Part shown: one piece after another, positions 1-7,800 of the stretch
How positions within the stretch are numbered: position 1 is the stretch's first letter
How the letters are laid out: every line of letters starts with the position of its first letter
Assembly (NCBI GenBank): GCA_903828035.1
Contig: CAIKKV010000431.1
Coordinates: forward strand, 1-9,681
Origin: an uncultured bacterium
GTDB lineage: Bacteria > Verrucomicrobiota > Kiritimatiellia > CAIKKV01
DNA length: 9,681 bases
Reading direction: 5' to 3'
The notes under the pieces: generated by a model
Databases searched by the model: none
What the model was told of the DNA's origin: nothing
The model's input: the letters and a program-made list of their open reading frames with translations, nothing else
Program-made: the position numbers and the translations under genes

Positions 1-148
1 CCAGGCTTTCGTCCACCCGCGTCATTCCATCCTTCTGCCGGTCAACCGCTTCCTTCTGGAGTCTTATGGACCGGTTGTACCGAATGAGCAAATAACCGAA
101 AAATACGATCAGAAACAACGTCGGCAGGTTCTCCAGAAGCATTTCCAT
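1..148 (-). CDS. Small single-pass membrane protein, N-terminal part (cut by left edge)
   Basis: Reading the minus strand from an ATG at 148 gives 49 residues with no stop before the window edge. The protein starts MEMLLENLPTLFLIVFFGYL, so residues about 7-22 form one hydrophobic membrane span. A charged, probably helical stretch rich in Arg, Lys, Gln and Asp follows, which could be the start of a coiled coil. A good ribosome binding site (AAGGA, 9 bases before the ATG) supports this start. A second in-frame ATG lies two codons further in. The base composition is more AT-rich than the neighbouring genes, as expected for a hydrophobic segment. I do not recognise the family. It lies downstream of the haem-binding-family gene on the same strand with a 99-base gap, so it could be the last gene of that unit or be transcribed independently. 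Confidence 0.6.
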   Translation of the reverse strand, partial: MEMLLENLPTLFLIVFFGYLLIRYNRSIRLQKEAVDRQKDGMTRVDESL

Positions 149-155
149 ATCGATC

Positions 156-164
156 GTTCCTTTC
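156..164 (-). promoter_or_regulatory. Ribosome binding site of the left-edge membrane protein
   Basis: On the minus strand the sequence GAAAGGAAC contains AAGGA (158-162), 9 bases before the ATG at 148. It is the clearest Shine-Dalgarno sequence in the window and the main support for calling this partial gene. Confidence 0.55.
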
Positions 165-193
165 GTGTCGCAACCCGAATCACGCAAACACCA

Positions 194-227
194 GACGGAC
201 CTGTTTCCGTCGCGAGGGATAGCGACG
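194..227. repeat. Two mutually exclusive short hairpins in the gap between genes
   Basis: GACGGA (194-199) can pair with TCCGTC (206-211) around a 6-base loop. CGTCGC (208-213) can pair with GCGACG (222-227) around an 8-base loop. The two stems share bases 208-211, so only one can form at a time. The element lies in the 99-base gap between the SOUL gene stop (248) and the ATG at 148, and so would be in the mRNA if the genes are co-transcribed. There is no T run after it in either direction, so a standard intrinsic terminator is unlikely. It could be a dispersed palindromic (REP-like) element, an mRNA-processing structure, or chance in GC-rich DNA. Confidence 0.3.
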
Positions 228-247
228 TCCCCCGCGCAACAGGCTTC

Positions 248-868
248 TTAATCTTGTTTGATGGGCAGCAGCACTTCATTGCGGCGGAAAAACGAGGGCA
301 TGAACGGCGGATTGTACCGCGCCCAGACCGGATCGCCGATAATGGCGAAGCCTCTCTTTTGAATCCACGCTTCCAGGCTTTTTTTGTTCCCCTGATAGGA
401 GGATTCGGTCCAGCGGCCGGAATAGCGGACGGCGGCCACGCGGCGCGCGGGAATCGGCCGCAGCCGGACGCCGGGATCCTCCGGCTCGGGCAGCGTCGCC
501 ATCGTGAGCGACGCCGGCATCATGAAGCTGACGGCCCAGCCCCCGTTCGCCGCTTCCTGGCTGACGGGCGCGGTCATGGCAATCTTCTGGCCCGCCTCCT
601 GGCTCACCGGCGCGGTCATGGCGATCTTTTCCTGCCGGCGGTTGCGCCCCGAGATATAGCTGAACAGGCGGCCAAACGCCTCGTTTCCAGCCGCTTCGAG
701 ATTCGTGGCCACCACGACCTCGGCCACCACGCAGGGCGCATACTGGCGGACTTCAAACGGCCCGTCCTTCTCGACAACCCGGTAAGCGGCTTCTTCAACG
801 GCCATGGCGGACCCTCCCATGAGCAGGCAAGCGGCGATACTTCCGTAAATATATGTGGAGACGTTCAA
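248..868 (-). CDS. SOUL-family haem-binding protein, exported
   Basis: A 206-residue protein of the SOUL/HBP family, which binds haem or related tetrapyrroles; the role in bacteria is mostly unknown. The first ~23 residues, ending GGSAMA, look like a signal peptide, though the n-region lacks positive charge. The mature part opens with AAYRVVEKDGPFEVRQYAP, typical of the family, followed by AFGRLFSYISG (65-74), the IAMTAPV motif (82-88 and again 96-102), and a C-terminus with YNPPF (185-189) and FFRRNEVLLPI (193-203). The IAMTAPV segment is tandemly duplicated (14-residue offset). The best start is a TTG at 868-866, because no ATG lies upstream in frame and it overlaps the stop of the preceding gene as TTGA (4 bases), implying translational coupling. 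A start at Met17 would destroy the signal peptide. Last gene of the acetyltransferase-AsmA-SOUL unit. Family call is firm; haem binding and export are inferred. Confidence 0.88.
   Translation of the reverse strand: MNVSTYIYGSIAACLLMGGSAMAVEEAAYRVVEKDGPFEVRQYAPCVVAEVVVATNLEAAGNEAFGRLFSYISGRNRRQEKIAMTAPVSQEAGQKIAMTAPVSQEAANGGWAVSFMMPASLTMATLPEPEDPGVRLRPIPARRVAAVRYSGRWTESSYQGNKKSLEAWIQKRGFAIIGDPVWARYNPPFMPSFFRRNEVLLPIKQD
551..628 (-). repeat. 42-base in-frame tandem duplication inside the SOUL gene
   Basis: The DNA from 551 recurs from 593 with only a few differences over about 36 bases, mostly at third codon positions. In protein it gives KIAMTAPVSQEA at residues 81-92 and again at 95-106, separated by GQ. 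The mismatches are silent, so the two copies are identical in protein over 12 residues. Confidence 0.9.
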
Positions 869-1977
869 CGCTTGGCTTTCATGAGGACTTCCAGCCCTTT
901 GCTGATGGCATCGAGATTAAGCCCGTTTTTCTTCTTGTGCCCGGGCGATTTATCGCCAGCCGGAGCCGTCAAGGCCTGGGCGATCAGATCGAACAAGGCC
1001 TGCTCAAGCCGGAGTTTGGGTTTCTCCACCGTTCCATGAACCGGGATCCGCAACACGGCCGTTTCCAGAACCCGGTCGCCCAGCTTCACGTTTTTCAGGG
1101 TCAGCACGATCCGCGACTGGCGCTCGTCGAAGCGGCCCTTGTCGGCGACCAGCGTCAGCTCCAGGCGCTCCGCCTCGCCCTTGATCCCGGAGTTCTTCCC
1201 CAGCAGCGGGCGGATCATCTCCGGGTCGAGCTTTTCAACGGAGCCGGTCATCCGGAAGGTGGGCACGGAGGGCTGCGCCAGCGGCGCCAGCCGGCCGCTC
1301 ATCTGCACGGGGGCGCGCTTGCCTCCGCTTTCCACATATCCCTCGGCCTTCAGCGCCCCCCAGGCGCTTTCATCGGCTGCATCGCCGTAGGTGGCCAGGC
1401 CGGACCCCGTCAGGTTCAGGTGAATCAGGGCTTCAAACGGCTTGCCGTCGGCGGGAGTCGAATAATCCAGATACGTCAGCGTCAGGGTGGCGAGCAGCTG
1501 TTCGAGGGCCATCTCGGGCAGGGCCCTGGCGGCGGAGGGCTCGACCGGCCTGGTTTCCGGAGTGGGCGCCGGCCGGCCGGCGGGCGCGGGGGCCTCTTTT
1601 GACGACTGCCGCTTCACGTTCATTCGGCCGTCCGCGAGGCGCACCAGGGTCAGGTTCGCCTCTTTCACGGTCACATCGCCGAACCGCACCCGGCCCCGCA
1701 GGAGCGGCAGGTACTTCAGGGAGAGATGCCCCTCGGTGAGGGTGAACAGCGATTGGGAGGGAAAGCCGGGCGGGTTTCCGATGACCAGGTCGCGCACGGA
1801 GCCGTCGCCCTTCCAGAGATTCACACCGAGGCCGCGCGCCGTCATGGGAAGGCCGGAGCGGAGGGACGCTTCGGGCAGCGCCCGGGCGAGGCGTCCGTCC
1901 ACAGCCCGCTGAAGCATCCAGAGGCCGACGGCCGCTAAGACGACCAGGATGGCCGCGATGACGGCGGCCCTTTTCAC
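865..1977 (-). CDS. AsmA-like membrane-anchored envelope protein
   Basis: A 370-residue protein with one N-terminal membrane anchor (about residues 2-22) and an otherwise soluble, beta-rich body that should face the periplasm. The segment at 50-120 carries AsmA-type wording: GLGVNLWKGDG, then VRDLVIGNPPGFPSQSLFTL, then a strand-rich stretch ending in DGRMNVKR. An Ala/Pro-rich linker (about 127-152) separates it from a second beta-rich part (155-325) with the AsmA-like phrase IPVHGTVEKPKLRL near the end. The tail (340-370) is Lys-rich. AsmA relatives affect outer-membrane assembly or lipid transport; a specific role here cannot be assigned. It is shorter than classical AsmA (about 600 residues). 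The start is GTG at 1977, overlapping the preceding stop as GTGA. The open frame continues upstream through the acetyltransferase gene, but that extension is a shadow. Confidence 0.75.
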   Translation of the reverse strand: MKRAAVIAAILVVLAAVGLWMLQRAVDGRLARALPEASLRSGLPMTARGLGVNLWKGDGSVRDLVIGNPPGFPSQSLFTLTEGHLSLKYLPLLRGRVRFGDVTVKEANLTLVRLADGRMNVKRQSSKEAPAPAGRPAPTPETRPVEPSAARALPEMALEQLLATLTLTYLDYSTPADGKPFEALIHLNLTGSGLATYGDAADESAWGALKAEGYVESGGKRAPVQMSGRLAPLAQPSVPTFRMTGSVEKLDPEMIRPLLGKNSGIKGEAERLELTLVADKGRFDERQSRIVLTLKNVKLGDRVLETAVLRIPVHGTVEKPKLRLEQALFDLIAQALTAPAGDKSPGHKKKNGLNLDAISKGLEVLMKAKR

Positions 1978-2471
1978 GCCTTGTCCCCCAGCTGGATGGC
2001 CATGGCCACTTCCGGGCAGGTGAAGGGGTTGTCGTACTTCGAGCAGTTCACGCAGCCCATGTAAAGCTTGTGCATCAGCGTCTCCTTCCGCACCTTCACG
2101 AACCCCAGCTTGCCGAAGAAGTCGGGCGTGAAGGTCAGCACGATGATCTGGGCCGGCCTGTACTCCCGGATCCGCTCGATCACGGCATTCACGAGGCGGG
2201 TGCCGATGCCCCTCCCCTTGAGCGCCTTTTTGACGGCCACGGACTTGACCTCCACCGAAGGTTGCATGGCCTTGCCGATCTCGGGCAGGACCGCCCAGGC
2301 GGCGGCGCCCACGACTTCCCCGCCGCGCTCGGCCACGAGGAACCGGTCGATATTCTGCACGATATCGCTGACAGGGCGGGCCAGCAGCTCGTCCGGATAG
2401 GTCTTGATGAGCCTGAAAATGGCCTCGGCATCCCCGAAGCCCGCATTGCGGATAACGATGGGTGTGTCCAT
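1974..2471 (-). CDS. GNAT N-acetyltransferase, short ArgA-like (N-acetylglutamate synthase type)
   Basis: A 165-residue single-domain GNAT acetyltransferase, predicted to move an acetyl group from acetyl-CoA to an amino group in the cytoplasm. Visible features are the N-terminal IRNAGFGDAEAIFRLI, the strand pair LVAERGGEVVGAAAW (45-59), VEVKSVAVKKALKGRGIGTRLV (split here as VEVKSVAV at 73-80 and the acetyl-CoA loop GRGIG at 86-90), and FFGKLGF (118-124). The C-terminus has HKLYMGCVNC and later TCPEVAM, giving cysteines 140, 143 and 152. From memory, this His-Lys...Cys-x2-Cys...Cys-Pro-Glu ending is typical of the short, ArgA-like family, some members of which make N-acetylglutamate for arginine synthesis. 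No other arginine gene is nearby, so the substrate is unproven. First gene of the minus-strand unit; it overlaps the AsmA-like gene by 4 bases. The ATG at 2471 has only a weak ribosome binding site. Confidence 0.85.
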   Translation of the reverse strand: MDTPIVIRNAGFGDAEAIFRLIKTYPDELLARPVSDIVQNIDRFLVAERGGEVVGAAAWAVLPEIGKAMQPSVEVKSVAVKKALKGRGIGTRLVNAVIERIREYRPAQIIVLTFTPDFFGKLGFVKVRKETLMHKLYMGCVNCSKYDNPFTCPEVAMAIQLGDKA

Positions 2472-2589
2472 TTCCGTAGCTTAACACAGCGTGCGGCGGC
2501 GGAATAACAAAAAAAACGCACGATTTTACTTGAAAAAGAAGAGCGAAACCCGCATGCTAACACACTTTTCTTTGAAGGATGAAATCACT
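2472..2589. promoter_or_regulatory. Divergent intergenic region with weak promoter candidates on both strands
   Basis: This 118-base region separates the minus-strand acetyltransferase unit from the plus-strand EF-G gene and is clearly more AT-rich than its flanks, with a run of eight A at 2509-2516. Plus strand: TTGAAA (2530-2535) and CATGCT (2553-2558), 17 bases apart, could be a weak -35/-10 pair. Minus strand: TTGTTA (2510-2505) and TGTTAA (2486-2481), 18 bases apart, would give an almost leaderless message. Both -10 boxes are poor matches, so only the position, not the exact boxes, is well supported. Confidence 0.35.
2575..2579 (+). promoter_or_regulatory. Ribosome binding site that sets the EF-G start
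   Basis: AAGGA ends 10 bases before the ATG at 2590. EF-G homology begins immediately after this ATG. The frame stays open upstream to 2491, but those 33 codons have no family resemblance, so the site supports 2590. Confidence 0.5.
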
Positions 2590-4677
2590 ATGGACGACAA
2601 AACACCGCTATCCCATGTGCGCAACATCGGGATCATGGCCCACATCGACGCCGGCAAAACCACGCTGAGCGAACGCATTCTCTTTTTCTCCGGCAAGACC
2701 TACAAGATAGGCGAGGTCCACGACGGAGCGGCCACCATGGACTGGATGGTCCAGGAGCAGGAGCGTGGCATCACGATCACCTCCGCGGCCACCACGCTCA
2801 CGTGGAAAGACCACCAGATCAGCCTGATCGACACCCCCGGACACGTGTACTTCACCGCCGAGGTGGAGCGCAGCCTGCGCGTGCTGGACGGCGCCATCGC
2901 CCTCTTCTGCGCGGTCGGCGGGGTGCAGCCCCAGTCCGAGCAGGTCTGGCGCCAGAGCGAAAAGTACAGCGTTCCCAAGCTGGCCTTCATCAACAAGATG
3001 GACCGGACCGGGGCCGATTATTACGGCGTCCTCGGCGAAATCCAGTCGGAGCTGCGGGCCAATGCGGTCCCCGTCGTCATCCCGATCGGTCAGGAAGAGA
3101 AGTTCATCGGCATCATCGACCTGATCGCCATGAAGGCGATTTACTACAGCGAAGATCCCAAAAACCCGATGCAGGTGACGGAGATCCCCGCCGATCTGCT
3201 GGAAAACGCCACCCACTGGCGCGCCAATCTCGTCGAGAAATGCGCCGAGCAGGACGACACGCTGCTGGAGAAGTTTTTGGCCGGCGAGGATCTCACCCGC
3301 GAGGAAATCCTCGGCATCATCCGCAAAGCCACCATCGCGCGCCGCGTGATTCCCGTCTACTGCGGCGCCGGCTTCAAGAACAAGGGCATCCACGATCTGC
3401 TGGATGGCGTCACCCTCTTCCTGCCCTCCCCCCTCGACGTGCCGCCCGTGGCGGGCACCTATGACGGCAAGGACCTGCTCCGCAAGGCCGACGAAAAAGA
3501 GCCCTTCTCGGCGCTCGCCTTCAAGATCATGTCCGACCGCCACATGGGCAAGCTGACCTACATCCGCATCTACTCCGGGACAATCAAGTCCGGCACGGCG
3601 GTGCTCAACAGCAGCCAGGACTCCTCCCAGCGCGTGGGCCGCCTGCTGCGCATGCACGCGAACCGGCAGGAGCCGATCACCGAAGCCCGCTGCGGCGACA
3701 TCGTGGCCGTCATCGGCCTGCAGAAGACGCGCACCGGCGACACCATCTGCGACGCCGACAACCCGGTGATCCTGGAGAACATCGAGTTCCCGGCGCCCGT
3801 GATCTCGATCAGCATCGCCCCCGAAAGCCGCTCGGACGAGGAGAAGCTCGACGCCGGCCTCCTCCATCTCGCCGAGGAGGATCCGACCTTCATCGTCAGC
3901 CATGACGACGAGACCTCCGAAACCGTCATCTCCGGCATGGGCGAGCTCCACCTCGAAATCATCGTGGACCGCCTGCGCCGCGAGTTCAACGTGGCCTCCA
4001 AGGTGGCCGCGCCCGAGGTGGCCTACCGCGAAACCGCCACCACGCCCTCCACGGAAGGCCAGTACAAGCACGTCAAGCAAAGCGGCGGCCGCGGCCAGTA
4101 CGGCCACGTCTGGCTGCGCATGGAGCCCCAGCCCCCCGGGTCCGGATTCGAGTTCGTCGACGCCGTCGTCGGCGGCCGCATCCCGACCGAGTACATCTCG
4201 TCGGTGGAAAAGGGCGTCATCAAGGCCCTGGAGCACGGCCCGTTCGCCGGCTACCCCGTCGTGGACATGCGCGTCACCGTGTTCGACGGCTCCTATCACG
4301 ATGTGGACTCAAGCGACTTCGCCTTCATCGAAGCCGCCCGCGTCTGCACGCGCCAGCTCTTCCTGGCGGCCCATCCGGTCCTGCTCGAGCCCGTCATGTC
4401 GGTCGAAGTCGTCACGCCCGAGGATTTCATGGGCGCCGTCTCCGGCTCGATCTGCCAGCGCCGCGGCCGCATCGAGTCGATGGACCAGCAGGGCGGCGAC
4501 AAGGTGATCCGGGGCATGGTGCCGCTCAGCGAAATGTTCGGCTACTCGAACACCGTCCGCACCCTGACCCAGGGCCGGGCCTCGTTCACCATGACCTTCG
4601 AACACTACGAAGCCGTGCCCTTCTCGATCGCCGAGGAAATCATCAAGAAGCGCCGCGCGGCCAACAAGATCCGCTAA
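2590..4677 (+). CDS. Elongation factor G family translational GTPase (spd-type-like)
   Basis: A 695-residue, full-length EF-G, which drives tRNA-mRNA translocation or, in some subfamilies, ribosome recycling. GTPase motifs are G1 AHIDAGKTT (17-25), G2 with RGITIT (59-64), G3 DTPGH (81-85) and G4 NKMD (135-138). Later domains show [14 protein letters not shown] (448-461), GGRGQYGHV (499-507), [14 protein letters not shown] (566-579) and [10 protein letters not shown] (644-653). Two motif positions are unusual. Residue 87 is Tyr in [12 protein letters not shown], where EF-G normally has Asp, and the G5 region reads CGAGFKNKG (258-266) instead of the usual CGSAFKNKG. The gene is not next to rpsL, rpsG or tuf, unlike the common fusA. 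The phrases [14 protein letters not shown] and [13 protein letters not shown] resemble spd-type EF-G1 of spirochaetes and planctomycetes as I remember them. Family certain; subfamily and exact role inferred. Confidence 0.95.
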   Translation: MDDKTPLSHVRNIGIMAHIDAGKTTLSERILFFSGKTYKIGEVHDGAATMDWMVQEQERGITITSAATTLTWKDHQISLIDTPGHVYFTAEVERSLRVLDGAIALFCAVGGVQPQSEQVWRQSEKYSVPKLAFINKMDRTGADYYGVLGEIQSELRANAVPVVIPIGQEEKFIGIIDLIAMKAIYYSEDPKNPMQVTEIPADLLENATHWRANLVEKCAEQDDTLLEKFLAGEDLTREEILGIIRKATIARRVIPVYCGAGFKNKGIHDLLDGVTLFLPSPLDVPPVAGTYDGKDLLRKADEKEPFSALAFKIMSDRHMGKLTYIRIYSGTIKSGTAVLNSSQDSSQRVGRLLRMHANRQEPITEARCGDIVAVIGLQKTRTGDTICDADNPVILENIEFPAPVISISIAPESRSDEEKLDAGLLHLAEEDPTFIVSHDDETSETVISGMGELHLEIIVDRLRREFNVASKVAAPEVAYRETATTPSTEGQYKHVKQSGGRGQYGHVWLRMEPQPPGSGFEFVDAVVGGRIPTEYISSVEKGVIKALEHGPFAGYPVVDMRVTVFDGSYHDVDSSDFAFIEAARVCTRQLFLAAHPVLLEPVMSVEVVTPEDFMGAVSGSICQRRGRIESMDQQGGDKVIRGMVPLSEMFGYSNTVRTLTQGRASFTMTFEHYEAVPFSIAEEIIKKRRAANKIR

Positions 4678-4725
4678 GAACGGACCCTGCCGAACAGCCG
4701 ATTCCCCGTCCCGCCCAAGGAAACC

Positions 4726-4756
4726 GGCCCCGCGTCGCCCACCCGGCGCCGGGGTC
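4726..4756 (+). terminator. GC-rich stem-loop after the EF-G gene, possible terminator
   Basis: GGCCCCG (4726-4732) pairs with CGGGGTC (4750-4756) through seven pairs including one G-T. An inner stem, CGCC (4736-4739) with GGCG (4745-4748), closes a 5-base loop. It begins about 50 bases after the EF-G stop. No T run follows, so it is not a classical intrinsic terminator. It may slow polymerase or protect the 3' end of the mRNA. Confidence 0.35.
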
Positions 4757-4801
4757 CCGCGCATCAAGTCCCGGTCGCCTGTTCTCTAACAATCTGCGAC
4801 C

Positions 4802-4830
4802 TTGACTTTGAACGCTGTTTCGGAAAGCAT
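4802..4830 (+). promoter_or_regulatory. Weak promoter candidate for the kinase gene
   Basis: TTGACT (4802-4807) is a good -35-like hexamer. At 17 bases spacing the downstream hexamer is AAGCAT (4825-4830), a poor -10 match. The position, after the stem-loop and about 48 bases before the chosen kinase start, is what makes it plausible. Confidence 0.25.
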
Positions 4831-4877
4831 GTGCCACTACAGGAATGCTGCTTTACGCCTGGGGAATAACGGATTTT

Positions 4878-7800
4878 ATGGATCAGCTGTCTTTACCGGG
4901 ATTTGAGCTGCTGGGCAAGATCGGCCAGGGCGGCATGGCGACCGTATGGAAAGCCAGGCAGCTCTCTCTGGACCGGTTGGTTGCCATCAAGGTGCTATCC
5001 CCCCGCCTCGCCAGCGACCCCGCCGACGTGGAGCGCTTTCATGCCGAATGCCGCTCGGCCGCCATGCTCAAGCATCCCGGGATCGTGCAGGTCTACGACG
5101 CCATGGTCCACAAGGGCCTCTACTGCCTCATCATGGAATACGTGGCGGGCGAAAGCCTCGGAAGCCGCATCCGCCGCAAAAAGCGGATGACGGAGGACGA
5201 GGTCCTCTTCGTCCTCGAGCACGTGGCGCAGGCCCTGGCCTACGCCTGGAAGACCACCGGCCTGATCCACTGCGACATCAAGCCCGACAATATCCTGATC
5301 GACTCCGACGGCTCCATCAAAATCACCGACCTGGGACTGGCCACCACCCTCGGCGGCATGAGCCTGATCACCCAGACCGAGGAGATCATGGGCACGCCGC
5401 AGTACATGTCCCCGGAGCAGATCTCCGGCGCGCCCCCGCTCGACACCCGCACCGACATCTACTCCATGGGCGCCACGGTCTACCAGATGCTGACCGGCAC
5501 CATGCTTTTCGAAGGCGCCGCGGACGACGCCGTGCTCGACCTCCAGCTCAAGGGCCACGTCCCCGATATCCTGGACGCCGTGCCGGGCCTCTCCTCGCGC
5601 ATGGCCTGGATGACGGAAAAGATGCTGTCCCGGAAAAGGGAGAACCGGCATGCCGACTGGTCCGCCGTGACGGCCGACGTCGAGCGCCTCATGCGACACG
5701 GCTTTCCGGCGCCGCCGTTCCCCGCCCCCGGCGCCAGCGTGATGAGCCGCAGCAAGCGGCGCCAGAAGCCCCACAACACGCCGCCGCCCCAGACGGCCTC
5801 CGTGCTGCCCTCCCCGGCCCGCGCCAGCGAAACCTTTATCCGGATCCTCCTGTTCCTGCTTGTGGTCGCAGCCCTGGCCGCGACCGCGTTTTTTCTCCTG
5901 AAATCCAGGCCGCCCGCGCCGGCCGCCGCGCCGTCCGCCCCCGTCATCCGGTCCGCGCCGGCGCCAATCATCCCGGCCGCTCCCGCCGTTTCCGAATCCG
6001 AACGGCGGTATGCGGACATGTTCGAGTTCGCCCGGGACTGGTGCCAGAAAAACCCCCAGCGTTACCAGGAAGCCCTCGATCAGTTCGACCGGGTGGCCCG
6101 GGAAACCAAAGGCTCCAAGTACGCCCTCATGGCCATGGAGGCAACCCGATCCGTGAAACAGGCCCGGGAAACCGCCATCGGGGAGCTCATGGGCCGGCTG
6201 AAAACAGCGGCCGACGCCCTGGGCGAGCAGCGGAAATATGAAGACGCCGCCCTCCTCTACGACCGTTATACCGGGCTTCTCAACTCGGAAACCCACCGCA
6301 AGCGGGCCGAGGCCGCAAAGGCCTGGCGCGACCTGGCCGCCCACGAGCAGTCGGCGCTCCAGACGCGGGATCGGGACGCCCGCCTGGCGCTGGGCGCCCT
6401 GCTGGACGAATCCGCCTCCCTGCTCGTCCAGGGGAAACTCCCGGAAAGCATCGCCGCGCTGGCGGCGGCCGGAAGCCGCGAGGAGCTCCTCCCCCTGATG
6501 GGCGAGCTGACGCCCGCGCTGGAACTGGCCCGGAAGGCCGCGGCCATGGACCAGAAAATACTCGACTCCTTCGCGCGGCAGGCCGGCCAGGAAGTCACCG
6601 TCCAGCTGCTCTCCGGCCCCAAGACGCTGATCATCGGCGAAGTGGGCGGCGGGATCGTCCACGGTGACCAGAAGGTCTCCGTCGGCGAAGGCGTGGCCGC
6701 GGCCTCTGTCAAAATCCGGTTCTCGCTCGAGGACGTAACCCTGCGCGAGCGGATCCAGCGCATGGGCGCGGACACCGAGCCCGACGTGGCGCTGCTCAAG
6801 GGCTGCCTGGCGGCCAGGAACCGGAGCTTTTCCGACGCCCGCGCCTACCTGACCCGCATCCCGGGCGACTTCGGCGTCCGGCTGCTCGCAGCCCTGGAGC
6901 GGCGCGAAGCGGAAAGCCAGGCGGCGCCCGCCGCGCCCGAGGCGGCCGCCGCCAAAGCGGATCCGGCCCTTCCCGACACCCGCCCCCCCGCCGGCGCGGG
7001 CGAATCCCTGTCCGCCATCGCCTTCAGCACAGCCCTCGCGGAAGCCAACTCCGGGCTGACCGCGGACGATATCCAATGCGAGGAAAACAGCCAGCAACAG
7101 GTGCTCAAGGCCACCGTCCGCTCCCGCTACCTCCAGAACCTCGAGCCGTTCAAGAAAATCGCCGCCAGCCTGGAAGAGCTCGCCATCCCCCAGAACCAGG
7201 CCGCCAATACAGCGCCCCTGGCGGCGCTGACCCGCCTCCTCCGGCTGGATCTTTCAGAAAGCGCCATCTCGGACCTCTCCCCCCTGAAAGACCTGAAGCT
7301 GAACGCCCTGATCCTGAACGCCACCCGGGTCAAGGACCTTTCCCCGCTCCGGAACGTTCCGCTGCGCGAACTGGAAATCGCGAACACGCGGGTCTATAAC
7401 TTCGACCCCCTGCGGGGAATCCCCCTGACCCGCCTGAACGTGGCCAACACGCAGTTCAGCGACATGTCCGCCATCCGGGACATGCCCCTGACCGACCTGA
7501 ATATCTCGGGCACCAAGGTTTTCGATTTCCTCACCCTCCGCCGGTTCCAGCTGGTCGCGTTCCAGGCGTACGACACCCCCTTCAAGGACACCTCCCTGCT
7601 CGCGGACATGCCGATCCTGGACCTGAACCTGGCCAACAGCAAGGTGTCGGAGCTCACGCCCCTCCGCCGCCTGCCGCTCCGGTCCCTCACCCTTTCCGAC
7701 ACCATGGTCAAGGACCTGTCCCCGCTCCGCGACACCAAGCTGGTCCAGTTGCGGGTCGATAACTGCAAGATCAAGGACCTGTCCGCCCTGAATGGACTGC

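Noticed and set aside
254..1039. 261-codon plus-strand frame opposite the SOUL gene
   Set aside because: The minus-strand frame has clear SOUL motifs and a signal peptide; this one is Arg, His and Gly rich and unrecognisable.
1978..2487. N-terminal extension of the AsmA-like frame upstream of the GTG
   Set aside because: It lies entirely within the acetyltransferase gene in another frame and lacks AsmA-like sequence; the membrane anchor begins directly after the GTG at 1977.
2491..2589. 33-codon upstream extension of EF-G
   Set aside because: It is Lys/Arg-rich, matches nothing in the family and lies in the AT-rich divergent intergenic region; AAGGA before 2590 supports the shorter form.
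2608..4299. 563-codon open frame on the minus strand inside the EF-G gene
   Set aside because: It is a shadow of GC-rich codon use opposite a certain EF-G gene. Its protein is a low-complexity mix of Asp, Gly, Val, His and Leu with no family resemblance.
4845..4877. Alternative kinase start 11 codons upstream
   Set aside because: The AGGA directly abuts this ATG with no spacing, and kinase homology begins after the ATG at 4878. It cannot be excluded completely.
4995..7097. 700-codon open frame on the minus strand inside the kinase gene
   Set aside because: Same cause: third-position G/C bias of the kinase gene keeps the opposite frame open. The predicted protein is Gly, Arg and His rich without domains.
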